From assembly GCA_946965045.2 (NCBI GenBank), contig OX337231.1:3962360-4026359 (forward strand): a stretch of 64,000 bases of DNA. Reading direction: 5' to 3'. The first letter of the stretch is position 1. Every line of letters starts with the position of its first letter. The notes beneath the pieces were generated by a model that saw nothing but the letters and a program-made list of their open reading frames with translations, searched no databases and was not told the origin of the DNA. Below are positions 49,102 to 60,484 of the stretch, in pieces. Position numbers and translations under genes: made by a program. Origin of the DNA: Epithemia pelagica (taxonomy: Eukaryota > Bacillariophyta > Bacillariophyceae > Surirellales > Surirellaceae).

Positions 49102-50548
49102 ATGGCTCAACTCAAGAGAATTGCAAAATTGTTGTTGGAGACGACAAATGACTCGTTTATGGCCAATGGTTCCCAAGGATCCTTGTTATCGCGACTGACC
49201 GTGGCGGCCTTGCGTCTCAACAATCATGCAATCGCCACGGACGCCATTTCCCATCGTCAAAATCAGTTTCGCAATGACATGAATCCTCTGGAAAGTTGTG
49301 CGATTGTACGAAATCTATTGCGCGCTGGAAATGGGACTGAGGCGTACCAAATCCTCGAGGAGGAATTGTCGTTGCCCATGATATCAACCAACGAGGACGA
49401 AAAGGCTGAAGCACAATGCAATTTGTTAAAATCTCGAGCCCAAGCCCTGGCATCCATTGCCTCGTGGCATTTTTTCGGGGGAGAACCTCGAGCTGCAGTG
49501 TATGCGTGTCGTATAATGTGTGCCATGGGACCTGCTGTGCGTCAGGCAAAGATTTCGGGGTCGGAACTGGGAGTGCCCTTTTTGCGTCTCTTACAAGGCG
49601 CCAGTCAATGTCAATCCAAGATTCGTACGGGAGAAATAGTCAAAGAGTCTTTCCTTGGCCCCAACAGCGAAAAAGTGAGCAAACTCCAAGTTCCCTGTAA
49701 CGTAGTGTATGCCGTTTTGGATGTCATGATGACTTTACCTTCGGAAAATGACGACCGCGTCTACGAGGTACTTTCGAATGCCTTGGTACGCCGCGTTCTG
49801 TTTGTGACGGGGGCAGTCAACATGGATGGTTGTCCTCCACCCGATCGAGGGGAAGCGGCCTTTATCGGAAGAAGCAATGTGGGCAAGAGTAGCTTGGTCA
49901 ATGCCGTGACGAACCGCAAAGCACTGGCCTATACTAGCAAACGACCCGGCAAGACACAACAGTTCAACTTTTTTGCCGTCAATGACAAGGTCGGTAGAGA
50001 ACAAGAAATCAAATACGGCGACATGGTGCATGGAAGCAAGGATGCAGATTCGTTCTATATGGTGGACGTAAGTGAAATTGTTGTTTCGTGGACATCTGGA
50101 AAGAGTCTGATTGCGCGCTCGTTCTCACACGTGCTGCTTCTACCAGCTTCCCGGATTTGGCTACGCCAGGGTACCAGAGAAACAACGCCAAGAATGGTCC
50201 TCCTTTATGCAAGAATACATTGCAACTCGCCCAACCCTACGAGTCTTGTTTCACTTGATTGATAGTAGGCATGGTCCAACTGAAGAGGATGCCGCTATTA
50301 TGAAGCAAGTCGAGGAAAACATTCCTCCCACAGCCAAATATGTAATTGTCGTAACAAAGGCGGATAAGAATAGCAAAGGAGCACCGGGAAACTATTCTGG
50401 AAAGGTATCCAACGATGTCATGAACAAGCTGCGCCAGGTAATGGGAGAAACGTTACAGCATGATGTTCCTGTTGTTTTGACATCGGCGGAAAGCAAGCTC
50501 GGCAGAGATAAAATGTGGAGCTATCTTCGCCGTGCTGCCATTTCCTAA
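49102..50548 (+). CDS. engB: EngB (YihA)-like ribosome-biogenesis GTPase, 5' truncated, one intron
   Basis: The N-terminal about 230 codons form a helical, lineage-specific region. The GTPase domain shows the P-loop GRSNVGKSSLVN, the G2 region SKRPGKTQQ, and G3 split by an intron: MVD, then a 79-bp intron 50068-50146 (gtaagt...taccag), then LPGFGYA. TKAD (G4) and TSAESKLG (G5) follow before the stop at 50548. Splicing keeps the frame in phase 0. EngB-type GTPases act in large-subunit ribosome assembly. In algae some are plastid-targeted. The true start, with the targeting peptide, is missing here. A fortuitous ATG at 49102 sits in place of the native codon for Thr or similar. The missing N-terminal part exists at 60048-60484, so this copy is probably non-functional. 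Confidence 0.82.
50068..50146 (+). other. GT-AG intron in the EngB gene
   Basis: The 5' site gtaagt at 50068 and the 3' site taccag ending at 50146 enclose 79 bp. Removing it joins Asp to Leu-Pro-Gly-Phe-Gly and restores the G3 motif. Confidence 0.9.
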
Positions 50549-50576
50549 ACTGTAGCGCACGGTTCTCTTAAGTCTA

Positions 50577-52164
50577 TCAACTGGTTTCGGTCCCTTGTTT
50601 CCCCGACGACATGACCCAATCCGGCATGCGATTCAGTTTCCAATGACTCAGATCGACCTTGTTCCGTTCGGCCAGGGCAAGCACTTTCAAAAACAGCAGT
50701 GTTGCCGGTTCGGCATTGGAACCAATTTCTTCGCAGAAAATGTTCAAAACAATCTCATAGGCGTGATGTGACGGTGGATCATCGATATCGTACAGCATTT
50801 CGACCTTCGAACCTCGGTGGCATTCATTAACAGGGAAGTGGTAAGACTGTCCATTTTTACCAAGAGATCCCATGCTTTCTTGGACCAATATAGTTCCTCT
50901 GGGGGCGTTTCTCCTTTTTGCTTAGCTTCTTGCCAATAAGCCCATAGGACACGTTTGTAGTCGGCTCCTTCTACTTGTACACCCAATCAGGGTTCGCAGC
51001 TCCAAGTGCGCCAGCCATGTCGTAAAGTGTTGTCCCACTTGCGGAGGAGAAATGAGGGTGAGCAGCGTCGTATGTTGCGAGGTGCTGGTTAATGACTCCG
51101 ACTTGGACATGGACGAATCCAGCAAGGCCATGACAAATTCCACGTCACTGACAGAGTTTCGATCGGATTTGGGTGTGTCGCGTAATAATGGCAGAGCAGA
51201 TGTTTGAACTGTTCAAGGTACCACCCAGACAGAGGAACTGGAGGACTTTTTCGGTTTGCGAGGCATCCAAAATGGTAAAGGTGGGATCTTGTTTGAGTGC
51301 AATGTCCAAGAGCTCGATAAAGCGTTCCGAAGCCTCTCGACAATATTCGGGCAAGGTGAATCCAATTCCTGCCGGAGTGGATTACGACGATGTGGTTGTT
51401 GAGCTTGGAGCAAACGGGCAAACGAAAAGAGCATGGGTCGCAACACGTTGAGAGTGGTGGATTGTCCCACTTTGGTATACTCGTGAATCGCCGTATCCGA
51501 TTTGGAGTTTTTCGGATTGTCGTCTGGTTTCGATTCAGAGTCTGCTTCTTCTTCTTTTTGTGCACGACCGGTCAAAAAGTTGACAATGCCCTGGACTGTT
51601 GTTTGCCAAAAACTGTTTGGTTTGCCCTGATCCTTGTCTTGTTCCGCATGAAGTTGCTCCAGGGATTGTGCCACCAGAGTGTTTTCCATGACTACCCTAC
51701 GATCGTGATGGATGCGGTGCAACCCTCGAAGAGCCGCCAGTGCCAAATCCAAGAGTTGCATTTGAGTTCGTCTCTGTTTTCGGTAGGTGGTTCGTCGTCA
51801 AGGGAAAGCTTTGGTTTGGACGACACAGCCCCATCTCGCACAAAGGACTCGAATCATATGGTCCTCTCGACTGTGCACCACGGCACTCTTTTCAATGGCA
51901 ACTTGCGCCTTGCAAATCGCTTCGTCGAATGATTTGGAGGCACCATCAAAGTCACCTTGCTTCAGAAGCGCCCGACCATGTCGTGTTAAGAGTTTCACTT
52001 CGAGCGGTGGCCCCCATCTCTAGAGAAATGCTCTCCGTTTTTGGAAATGTGCTTAAGGCCATCACGGCAATCACAGGCCGACACTTCGAATAGACCCAAT
52101 CATTAACAGTGAGGCTGCTCGTTTCGGATGGAGAACTGCTAACAAATCTCCCAATTGGATACAA
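50577..52164 (-). pseudogene. TPR/PPR-like organellar protein relic
   Basis: Several minus-strand frames appear to derive from one gene. From the upstream end they are VKLLTRHGRALLKQGDFDGA (a TPR-like helix pair) and MQLLDLALAALRGLHRIHHD, with NVLRPMLFSFARLLQAQQPH. Further down are RFIELLDIALKQDPTFTILD, VEFVMALLDSSMSKSESLTS, then DYKRVLWAYWQEAKQKGETP, KKAWDLLVKM and HHAYEIVLNIFCEEIGSNAE. The A-W-D-LL-KM pattern resembles PPR proteins of algae, usually RNA-binding and organellar. At least four frame changes are needed. The segment 51350-51787 recurs at 54205-54671. Confidence 0.45.
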
Positions 52165-52327
52165 GCTGGGCTTTCGGATAGCATTCTAATACCATGGTAT
52201 AATGGCGAATTGAAGTCCCGTAGTCACCTTTCATGTAGCACCTTTCATGAAGCACCTTTCATGTAGCATCGACGAGCGTCTTCCTTGATTGCCGCAATGG
52301 AATTCTTCATCTCCATTCTTGCGACCG
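52165..52327. other. Short spacer with triplicated motif
   Basis: The motif cacctttcatg(t/a)agca is repeated three times at about 52228-52267. No gene is present. Confidence 0.5.
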
Positions 52328-52580
52328 TGTCACGATGCCCCTCTGTTGTGGAACTGCACCCGACGGTTGATTGTTGCGCTGAACTCCGTTGCCCTCGAGG
52401 AGCGTGTTGTTGCCGTAGAGGTGCGTGCAAGACTGCCCCGACGGTTGATTGTTGCGCTGTGTTAAACCGACCCCGCTGCCTCGCAGCTCCAGGGTCCGAT
52501 CGCCAATCAACACGAAACGCCAACAACACGCAACAATCCAACACGCACAAAAACAAACGACGAACGAAATACGATTGACC
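52328..52580. promoter_or_regulatory. Upstream region shared with 11451-11741
   Basis: Contains two copies of cgacggttgattgttgcgct and the block aaaccgaccccgctgcctcg, then caacacgcaacaatccaaca before the ATG. It is the presumed promoter and leader of the gene at 52581. Confidence 0.55.
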
Positions 52581-53414
52581 ATGATGATGTGTGATTGTGA
52601 TTACTGTTACGAAAAGATGATCAGCTCCGAATGGGCTCAGTTAGTTGCTCCTTTTGTGGTTCTCATACTGTGTTACGGTGTCGCTGACGTCCTCGATGAG
52701 GCGAAACTAATAGTCCAACACCTGCTTCGGGTCATTTTCAGCAAGAAAAGTCGTACTAAAAGTAGCGAGCATACGGAGCTTCGACACGAACATGCGGAGC
52801 TTCGACAGCTTCGACACGACAAAGCTCAGCTTCAACACGACAAAGCTCAGCTTCAACAACAGCTGGCCATTGCCGAAGCAAAGCTTGCTGCGAAGAACTG
52901 CGAGAATGGTCGTCAGGAAGAAGAAAAGCTTGCCGGTCGTCAGGAAGATGGAGAGATCGAGATTCGCGATCGCGAGGAGGAGGTCGACGTCGACACTGTT
53001 GCTGTTCTGCCTTGCGAGTTCGACGCTGACTTGGACTTCCCTCCTCTCGCACTCGCAGAGGATCTCGAGGACGACGAGGAGACCCCTCCAGTCGACCGTC
53101 CTGAGCCTGAACCCGCGCTCATCCCCGACGACGACGACGATATCACTTTGGGGCACGACTCACCCCCTCGAAATCCTACCCCTTCTTCCATGGTCGCCAC
53201 CCCTCCTCCCCCCACCCCCACCCGAAAAGATACCTCGCCTCAAATCGATGAGAATGCCCCCCAAAGCGTGATCGAGAGTTCCTCCGGCCCCGAGGACTCG
53301 CCGCGTTTGGGCAGGATCCTTGTTGTTGCCTACTCCAAAAAGGGACGCCGAATGGTGCACGTTCGACGATCCGCTCGTCTTTTGTCCGCGGGTACGGGGT
53401 TCGGCTACTTGTAG
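52581..53414 (+). CDS. Subtelomeric family protein, TM plus coiled coil (copy 2)
   Basis: A paralogue of the gene at 11742-12677 with the same order: Cys-rich start MMMCDCDYCYEKMISSEW, hydrophobic LVAPFVVLILCYGVADVL, heptads, acidic linker, and GRILVVAYSKKGRRMVHVRR. Relative to copy 1 the heptad HDKAQLQ is present twice, and there is a nine-residue insertion (EEEKLAGRQ region). Other indels in the Asp and Pro runs are also multiples of three. The ends differ: here the frame stops after GTGFGYL, while copy 1 continues through a Lys/Pro-rich stretch. The frame-preserving indels indicate that both copies are, or were until recently, functional. Confidence 0.7.
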   Translation: MMMCDCDYCYEKMISSEWAQLVAPFVVLILCYGVADVLDEAKLIVQHLLRVIFSKKSRTKSSEHTELRHEHAELRQLRHDKAQLQHDKAQLQQQLAIAEAKLAAKNCENGRQEEEKLAGRQEDGEIEIRDREEEVDVDTVAVLPCEFDADLDFPPLALAEDLEDDEETPPVDRPEPEPALIPDDDDDITLGHDSPPRNPTPSSMVATPPPPTPTRKDTSPQIDENAPQSVIESSSGPEDSPRLGRILVVAYSKKGRRMVHVRRSARLLSAGTGFGYL

Positions 53415-54110
53415 TGGTGCTGTTGAAAAAAATCCAAAAAACCCAGAAAAAGAAAAAGAATAAAAAAAACAGAAAAAGAAAGAAAAATAACTTGTCGGTT
53501 GTCGGTTGCCAGTGGTACGTGCGCACGGTCGTGTCGGTAATGAATCTTTCCTACTCATCCTAACTCACTCTACCCCTTCTTCTGTTTCTACAGATTCCTA
53601 CTCCTAAATTCTACTTCAGCTGAGTCTATCTAGCTAGAGTCCTTGTCTTGTTGGTGTGTCGGTTGTCGGTGTTATCACAAAACCCTGGTGGCACGAGGAC
53701 TTTGTCCTTGTGTCATCAGGTATGGCGTATGGCATGGAGACTTCGGTCTCTGTGCCATTGGGGAAGAGTGCCATAGTTGCCCCTGGAGAATCCATTGATT
53801 CCTCCGGGCTTCCCTACCCGCTGTATTTGTGAATAACTTCCTACTCATACATCAGCTGAGTCTAGCTAGAGTCCTTGTCGGAGATGTCCTTGTTGGTGTG
53901 TCGGTTGCCATTGGGGAAGAGTGCCATAGTTGCCCCTGGAGAATCCATTGATTCCTCCGCTTCCCTACCCGCTGAATCCTAAAATGTTTCTATATAACAT
54001 GTAGCGGTAACAATAGCAAGTGGAACATTTGAACATGCACGACAACATTGCTGACTAGTGATTCCTAGGAGTACAGTCTCCAATCAGAGAGGATAAATGG
54101 TAATTGCTGT
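53415..54110. repeat. 3' region with repeated blocks
   Basis: The block cattggggaagagtgccata...gaatccattgattcctcc occurs at 53756-53826 and again at 53908-53970. The hairpin-like ggcacgaggactttgtcctt recurs from the 12.8-kb locus. The stretch gctgagtctagctagagtcc is also duplicated. No coding region is seen. Confidence 0.7.
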
Positions 54111-54883
54111 TTAAGTGGCTGGAGCTACTTCATGTGCTTCTTTGTGAGCTTTCTTGCCTTCCCTACACCAGCGCGACCCTTCTTTTTCCGAAACCTCTCG
54201 ACAATATTCTGGGCAAGGTGAATCCAATTCCTGTCGGAGTAGATTACGACGATGTGGTTGTTGAGCTTGGAGCAAACGGGCAAACGAAAAGAGCATGGGT
54301 CGCAACACGTTGAGAGTGGTGGATTGTCCCACTTTGGTATACTCGTGAATCGCCGTATCCGATTTGGAGTTTTTCGGATTGTCGTCTGGTTTCGATTCAG
54401 AGTCTGCTTCTTCTTCTTTTTGTGCACGACCGGTCAAAAAGTTGACAATGCCCTGGACTGTTGTTTGCCAAAAGCTGTTTGGTTTGCCCTGATCCTTGTC
54501 TTGTTCCGCATGAAGTTGCTCCAGGGATTGTGCCACCAGAGTGTTTTCCACGACTGCCCTGCGATCGTGATGGATGCGATGCAACCCTCGAAGAGCCGCC
54601 AGTGCCAAATCCAAGAGTTGCATTTGAGTTCGTCTCTGTTTTCGGTAGGTGGTTCGTCGTCAAGGGAAAGCTCCATCGTCGTGGATGGCAAAAGCGGTGG
54701 CAACAAGGGATGTTCATGTCCAATCATGAATGGAGGAGGATCTTGGTCGTCGTCATCGCCGTGGTAGACGTCGTCGTAGTCACTCATCTTGGTTTCTTCT
54801 TCTTCTGAGACGTTGTTGAGACAAGTTGGACTTGGAGGATGTTTGATGGAGTCCTGACGGTGGAACTGGAGGAGACGATCCAA
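54111..54883 (-). pseudogene. Second TPR/PPR-like fragment
   Basis: Contains MQLLDLALAALRGLHRIHHD, NSFWQTTVQGIVNFLTGRAQ and NVLRPMLFSFARLLQAQQPH, nearly identical to 51350-51761. Upstream, in another frame, an acidic N-terminal part reads NNVSEEEETKMSDYDDVYHG and STTMELSLDDEPPTENRDEL. Frames change near 54640. The downstream end departs from the other copy after SPCPEYCRE. Both copies appear inactive. Confidence 0.55.
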
Positions 54884-55280
54884 ACCACAAAGTCTTCCCC
54901 TTTAAGTTGAATGGTAATTGCTGTTTAAGTGGCTGAAGCTACTTCATGCGCTTCTTTGTGAGCTTTCTTGCCTTTCCTACACCAGAGCGACCCTTCTTTT
55001 TCCGGAAACTTGATGGTCCAAATCCATCATCCTATTCGTAGTCGATCTCCCTTGGCGTATTGTCCCTTTCTTATCTTTCTCTCTTTTTCAAAACACCACC
55101 ACCCTCAACTACGCTCTTTAGCACCTTCATACTTGGTTCTCGTTCATTCTGCGAAACCTTCTTGTTTCCAGTGGCACTCTTGTATTTTGGTTTCTTCCGA
55201 TTGGACAACACATCTTTTTGCGCTATGGTTCATCCTCTCTCATTGTGTCAAATCGCTCCATAGATGCAGTCGATCGTTGA
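54884..55280. other. Spacer with a partial repeat of the preceding junction
   Basis: The stretch ttgctgtttaagtggctg...cttcatg(t/c)gcttctttgtga around 54912-54965 repeats 54098-54150. No gene is recognised. Confidence 0.5.
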
Positions 55281-56250
55281 GTGACCCAGAGAGGAGAAAC
55301 CGTGGAATCCTTGCCACGCTTCCTGGATGATATATCGGTCTACTCTTTTTTGTCGCCTGCAAGTCTACTGGGACGCCAGGTATGTGGACGGTGGAACCAT
55401 TGTCACGATCCATGGGTATTTGATTTCATGGAGCGACAAGTGGTGCCGCTTGCCAAGACTCTTGCACGTTCCGGATTGCGCATACCTTGTTCTGTGTGTT
55501 TCTCCATTCGGGCACGCTTTTCGCTTCGCGCTGCCGTTCCCATGGATCTGCATGAGAGGGATCCTCCTTGTTTTTGACCTCCACATAATTTGGCCATTCG
55601 TTGCTGTCGTCGTTTGCTGTTTGATATCCTCCAGGACGGAACATTCATGTTCCAGTGGCTTTGTCCCATACCGTTCGCGAGCGCTTTTTTTTGCAATGGA
55701 ATTCCTCTCTTTCGCGCCAACGTTTCCCAGTTCGTCTCGTTCTTTGCTTCGGGAGGAGGCTGGAATGACCAGTACGTTGCGTGAGAGTCTGACAAACTGG
55801 CCAAGAACACGAGGAACGCGACAATCGTCTGGCAGAGGCAGACGCACCATTGCCCCAGCGTCACTCGTTTCGTTGGGGAGTTGCCACACGGCCTCTACAA
55901 GAAACTGGGCACAACCACCATTGGAGGCGTTCTGGAGTAAACAAGCCTCGTCGACACGGTCAAAGTCGAACGCAGGGGTCCACGATGCTTTGAGTTTGCT
56001 GGTTTCGGGTCTTCGATGGACTTAAGATATCGACGAGGTGCGCAATCATGGCCAAACGTTTCTCCAATCCAAAAAGTGCCAAAGGTTCTCCGTTGGACGA
56101 CACGGCTGCCGAATTGGCGTTTCCATTGTCATTGGAGTTGCGCTTTCCGATTCACGTTCCTGTTGTGAATTTTCCGATGCACTGGAACTTTCTTGGTCGT
56201 CCTCGACGGCAAGGCCGTCTTGGCATTCTGAACCATCAATTCCTATAGTT
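55281..56250 (+). pseudogene. Degenerate region with F-box-like segment
   Basis: The frame beginning near 55281 reads ESLPRFLDDISVYSFLSPAS, then LLGRQVCGRWNH, which resembles an F-box (LP...I..FL....LL...VC+.W). Downstream pieces (FLFDILQ-like RRLLFDILQDGTFMFQWLCP near 55600, and MAKRFSNPKSAKGSPLDDTA at 56048) lie in other frames. I cannot join them into a known protein. If real, it was a ubiquitin-ligase adaptor. Confidence 0.3.
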
Positions 56251-56770
56251 CCTCCATATTGGTTGTCACAGCAGCAACCTTATGGGACACCAATTCTCCC
56301 GTGGCGAATTCCTGTGGAGAATGAATCCGTCTTGAGAAGGACAATTCCTTGCGCCATGATATTCGAGATTTTATAAAACAAACACACACACTCAAGTCCA
56401 ACGAACATGGAGTAGTCGACCAAACTGATGACTGTGGATCTTTTGAGCGAGAAAAAGATCTGAAGGATACTTGTGTTGAAAAGATACGTGTCTTGTCTAC
56501 AGTATGGGCTATTCTAGAGGAAAACCACAGAAACTACCTATACTATGTTGTCGTATCGTCGACCGATTCACGAGCGACCCACTTCTGTCGTTCGAACTTG
56601 CGCGCCCACGCGAGGCGGCCCGGTTCCCTCGCGAGCGCGAAATGTGCGACCAAAACTTGGTAGCAGCAGGAAACCCTCCAATTAGAAGGCATAGTGTAGT
56701 TGCCCTTTGGAATCCGCTCGATAAGGAGTACACCTCTGTGTGGTTGATTCACACTCAAGACTCAATCTAT
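56251..56770. other. No recognisable gene
   Basis: Short overlapping frames only, none with clear protein character. Confidence 0.4.
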
Positions 56771-57645
56771 CCTAACTAGTTCTCTGACTTTGATACCGAC
56801 AGCAATGACGACTCGACGAGTTCGAGAAAGGACCGTTCTGCACAGGCGGTGGATTTGTGCCATAAGATTTCAAGTCGATTGGCGAGCTTGATAGGCCAGC
56901 ACAAAGAGGAGGAGGAGGAGGAGGAGAATGATGATGATGGCTGCTTGGAGAAGAAGGAAGATCCAGACCGTGTTGGTGATGGCCTTCGTTGGTCCACAGA
57001 GGCCGAGTTTCATGATCCGGACAATTCGTACGATATCAGGAGGATGACAAGCCTGCACACGACGAGACCACAGTGAGTCTTTGAGGGCGTGCTCCAGAAC
57101 GCGATGCAGAGTTTGAAGACAAGGTTCAAAACAAGAGTCGTCGTCAAGAGCAAAAGAAGACCCACCAAAAGAATAGGCAAGACGCTCGGTTGGTGTCTTG
57201 TTTATTGAGAGTTTCGGAAAATCGTGACTCCTCCACAGTACTCAGTCGCCAACAAGCCTTGAGTCAGTCGATGCGCCCAATGGCTCAGACGACTTGTGGC
57301 CAGTGAAAAGCTGCGATTCTTTGATCGGAGTGCTGCGGATATTCGCAAGGCCTATATCGCAGCATGGTCACCCGTGTACATCCAGATCAAAATCACAATG
57401 GTCGAGCGGACCGTGCATTGCCTACAGTATTCTGTCGGATAAGAGTCAACACAAAGAGTACGATGAAACCTGGAGCGTTCAGTCCTATGATGGATGGATG
57501 GATGGATGGAATGATCGACAAACGCGGCTGGCTCAAACCACACAAGCGACTCTCATGACAGTCGTACGACTTGTTACCATGGTCCAGAAAGTTGTAGGAC
57601 CATTTGCCGTTCCTGTTGGAATTCTCGCGGCTGTTTTCCTTTGAA
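56771..57645 (+). pseudogene. J-domain (DnaJ) membrane protein relic
   Basis: Three frames in 57295-57500 together give a J-domain. They are EKLRFFDRSAADIRKAYIAA (helices I-II), RVHPDQNHNGRADRA with the diagnostic HPD, and AYSILSDKSQHKEYDETW (helix III-IV). Frame changes are needed around 57362 and 57420. A C-terminal hydrophobic segment KVVGPFAVPVGILAAVFL ends at 57644. Upstream acidic sequence (RLASLIGQHKEEEEEEENDD, 56849-57076) may be its N-terminal part. J-domain proteins stimulate Hsp70; this copy is inactivated. Confidence 0.6.
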
Positions 57646-57736
57646 GTCGGCGTTCCATACTGTTGGAGTCGGTTCATTGTCAAGTGGAATGGTTTTGTAT
57701 CAGTATGAAACTCAAACATTCAAGTGAAGCCGTAGG

Positions 57737-59851
57737 AGAACAACAAGGCATCTCATCCTCCTCCGACCATAGTACCAGATCCTATTACAAAAGCAGCACC
57801 ACAGAGCAGCAGCGGTCCAATCTTGCATCAATTGGAACTGAATAATTTCACCTTGCAGGATGTGACACAACGCACAATGGGTCAAGACAGTGAGGAAGCA
57901 GCAGAGTTTGTGGTGACGGTGCGAAATGAGCATGTGAAAATGAAAGAGTGGTACAACAGCAGCCACAACCACAGCCCGGTGACACGAATGCTACAGGATA
58001 AGTACGGTCCGTATCCCTCCATGTGGAAAGAAGTCCTGAATTGGCCAGGATGGAAGGAAACTCGGAAGGAATATCTCAAGGCAATGCAACAACAAGAAAA
58101 TCGTCCCGGAGGAGTTGCCGTCAAAATTGAGAGCGACACCAATAACAATGGCACTGCTGGAGAGGCTCCCCGCAAACGAAAATCGCGATGGGGCAAAGCG
58201 GCATCCGAACCTTCGAATGGCCAGTCGGATCCTCCTGTGAACAAACGATTCGCTCCCCTGCCACCAGTCCCATCCTCACGACAACCACCCCGTGTCGTCT
58301 TGCCTAGCATGTCCTTGGTCAACACCAACTTGACGCAGCAACAACAACAGGATCTCCGAACCAAGCAAGCCAAGCTTCGTGCCGTGAACGATCGTCTGGA
58401 AAATCTAGAAGTTGAAGCAGCACGTGTCGATGCGCTCCCACGAGAACATCGAGATCGATCGCCTTCGCCGCCTCCAAGTAAGTATAATCGTTTGCTCACA
58501 ATCGACTTTTGTGTTGCCTATTGGGGTTCGAACAAGAGTCCATTCCATGTTTCTTGTACCTTACCATCTTTTTCTTGTTTCTATATGTCTCTAGTTTACG
58601 GTGCTGATGGGAAATGAAAAAATACACGAGCGGTCCGTTGGAGGGAACGATACACGGCGGAGCGTCAAGACTTGTTGGAAAGTATCATGCGGTTATCCAA
58701 CAAGGGCAACGTTGGACCCGTGTTACCAACGGGGGCGGCTTCCTTATTGGTACGACGGCGAGTCAAAAAGATTCGAGTACCCGTAGAAGAACATCCTAAC
58801 TACAATTTTATTGGATTAATCATTGGACCACGAGGCAAGACGCAAAAAGAATTGGAAGCCAAGACGGGCTGCAAAATTGCCATTCGCGGTCGGGGATCGG
58901 TCAAGGAGGGAGCTCGTGGTCGCCGGGATGGTAAAGTCATGGACGGAGACAATGAACCCTTGCATGTGGCCATTTCGGGAGATGATCAACGTGCTGTGGA
59001 TGCGGCATCGGAGATGATTGAACAAATGCTCGTCGTCATTGACGATGAAAAGAATGTGCACAAACAACAGCAGCTTCGAGAATTGGCCCTCTTGAATGGT
59101 ACATTGAAGGAAAATGATGCCTTTTGCGAAATTTGTGGTGAGAAAGGACATCGATCCTTTGAATGTCCCAAACGATTCCTTAACAAGGGTGCCATGGGGG
59201 GGGGGGGGAGGCATCAAGTGTGCCATTTGTGGTGACACTAGTCATCCCACACGCGATTGTACGCGACGCAATCTGGACCCTACCAATCCTGCGGGCGGTG
59301 ATGCCAACCAACAAGGAAGTGAACAAAAGATTGATTCTGAATATCTCTCTTTCATGGCTGAACTGGATGACTAAAAGGCCAACCAGCCAGCCAACGAACC
59401 GACATCAAATGACGGTGGGGACAAACTTCCACCTCCACCACCCAATGGAAGCCTTCCACCCTTGCCGCCTGCACCGGAAGGGCCACCACCCTTACCTCCC
59501 TCTGCAGCATCGACTACCAGTGGAACTACGCAACCTCCTCGTCCCTCCGCGCATGCCCCAAATTCTTTGTATAGAAATTTCCAACCCGAAGGAAGTATGG
59601 CACAGCCACAACAACAACAATATCATCAACAAGCAGGATATGGTGCGGGCTATAACAACCAACAGTATCAGTATGGGAGCTATGGACCACAATCACACCA
59701 GCAGCAGCCCCAACAAGCTACACCGCCACCTCAACAACAGCAGCAAGCAGCCACACCGGTCAAACCAGGTGAAGAAACTGCCGGGTGGGACCATTCTAGT
59801 TACTACGGTAGCTACGACAATGGGGGAGGAGGATTCAATTGGTGGTTATGA
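57737..59851 (+). pseudogene. Splicing factor SF1/BBP relic with three lesions
   Basis: Order: LELNNFTLQDVTQRTMG, a ULM-like RKRKSRWG, SPSPPP, then a GT-AG intron (58478-58594), IYGADGK, an in-frame TGA at 58615-58617, NTRAVRWRERYTAERQDLLE. Next come the KH domain (NYNFIGLIIGPRGKTQKELE), CEICGEKGHRSFEC and CAICGDTSHPTRDC zinc knuckles, and a Pro/Gln-rich C-terminus ending FNWWL. This is the SF1/branchpoint-binding protein architecture, which recognises intron branch sites. Lesions: the TGA replaces the Arg of the conserved GKR-x-NTR; a 12-G run at about 59197-59208 puts the second knuckle out of frame; and a TAA at 59372-59374 cuts off the C-terminus. The N-terminal start is also missing. The poly-G shift could be an assembly error, but the two stops could not both be. 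Confidence 0.85.
58478..58594 (+). other. GT-AG intron in the SF1 relic
   Basis: Starts gtaagtataat and ends gtctctag. Removal joins SPSPPP to IYGADGK, the expected SF1 sequence. It is 117 bp, divisible by 3 and free of stops, so unspliced reading also stays open. Confidence 0.85.
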
Positions 59852-60047
59852 CCATGTATCAACTTCTTCCTCGTTTCCATTCAAAAAGACTAACACCTAA
59901 CTGAAAACTCTCCTTCCATAGCAAATAATAGCAGCACCATCTTTGCTCCGTATTTCGTGACCGCGTTTGGGTCGCAGATTCGGAGGACCATCCATTCACG
60001 ACATGATCATCCGAATGCCTGAAAGATACCCTGATGGACAATGAACC

Positions 60048-60484
60048 ATGAACTCCAAGTCCTTGCTATTATGCGTCCCCCTTGCTGTTTGTTTCTACGA
60101 AACTGTCTCGTTCAATGTGCAATTCTTTCCTCAAACCCTCGGTGCAAATAATGTCAGGAGATTCTTTTCTGCAGCAAATTCTGTAACTTCTGTCGAAAAA
60201 GACGATTCCGAGGCTCGTCCGAAGCGGACCAAATTGTCTCGTCCAGAGCGCAAAGCCTTGGAACGTGCAAGGAAAGCCAAAGCCTCATCGCAACAAGACG
60301 GCAATCGCAAAAGACAAACTTCCACGGTCGATTCTCCCGAATTGACGGCCGAATCCACGTCGGAGCAGGTGTTGACGGCCATTAAGAGAGCCCAAAATAG
60401 TCGAGATACAGCTCAACTCAAGAGAATTGCAAAATTGTTGTTGGAGACGACAAATGACTCGTTTATGGCCAATGGCTCCCAAGG
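60048..60484 (+). pseudogene. EngB N-terminal fragment with targeting peptide
   Basis: From ATG 60048 the frame starts MNSKSLLLCVPLAVCFYETV and SFNVQFFPQTLG. It is a hydrophobic signal-like segment followed by a V-S-F junction, similar to the ASAFAP-type site for import into complex plastids. A basic stretch RPKRTKLSRPERKALERARK follows, then DTAQLKRIAKLLLETTNDSF, where it overlaps the EngB gene at 49.1 kb. After GSQG (60484) the frame enters unrelated sequence. It supplies exactly the part missing from the 49.1-kb copy. Confidence 0.7.
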
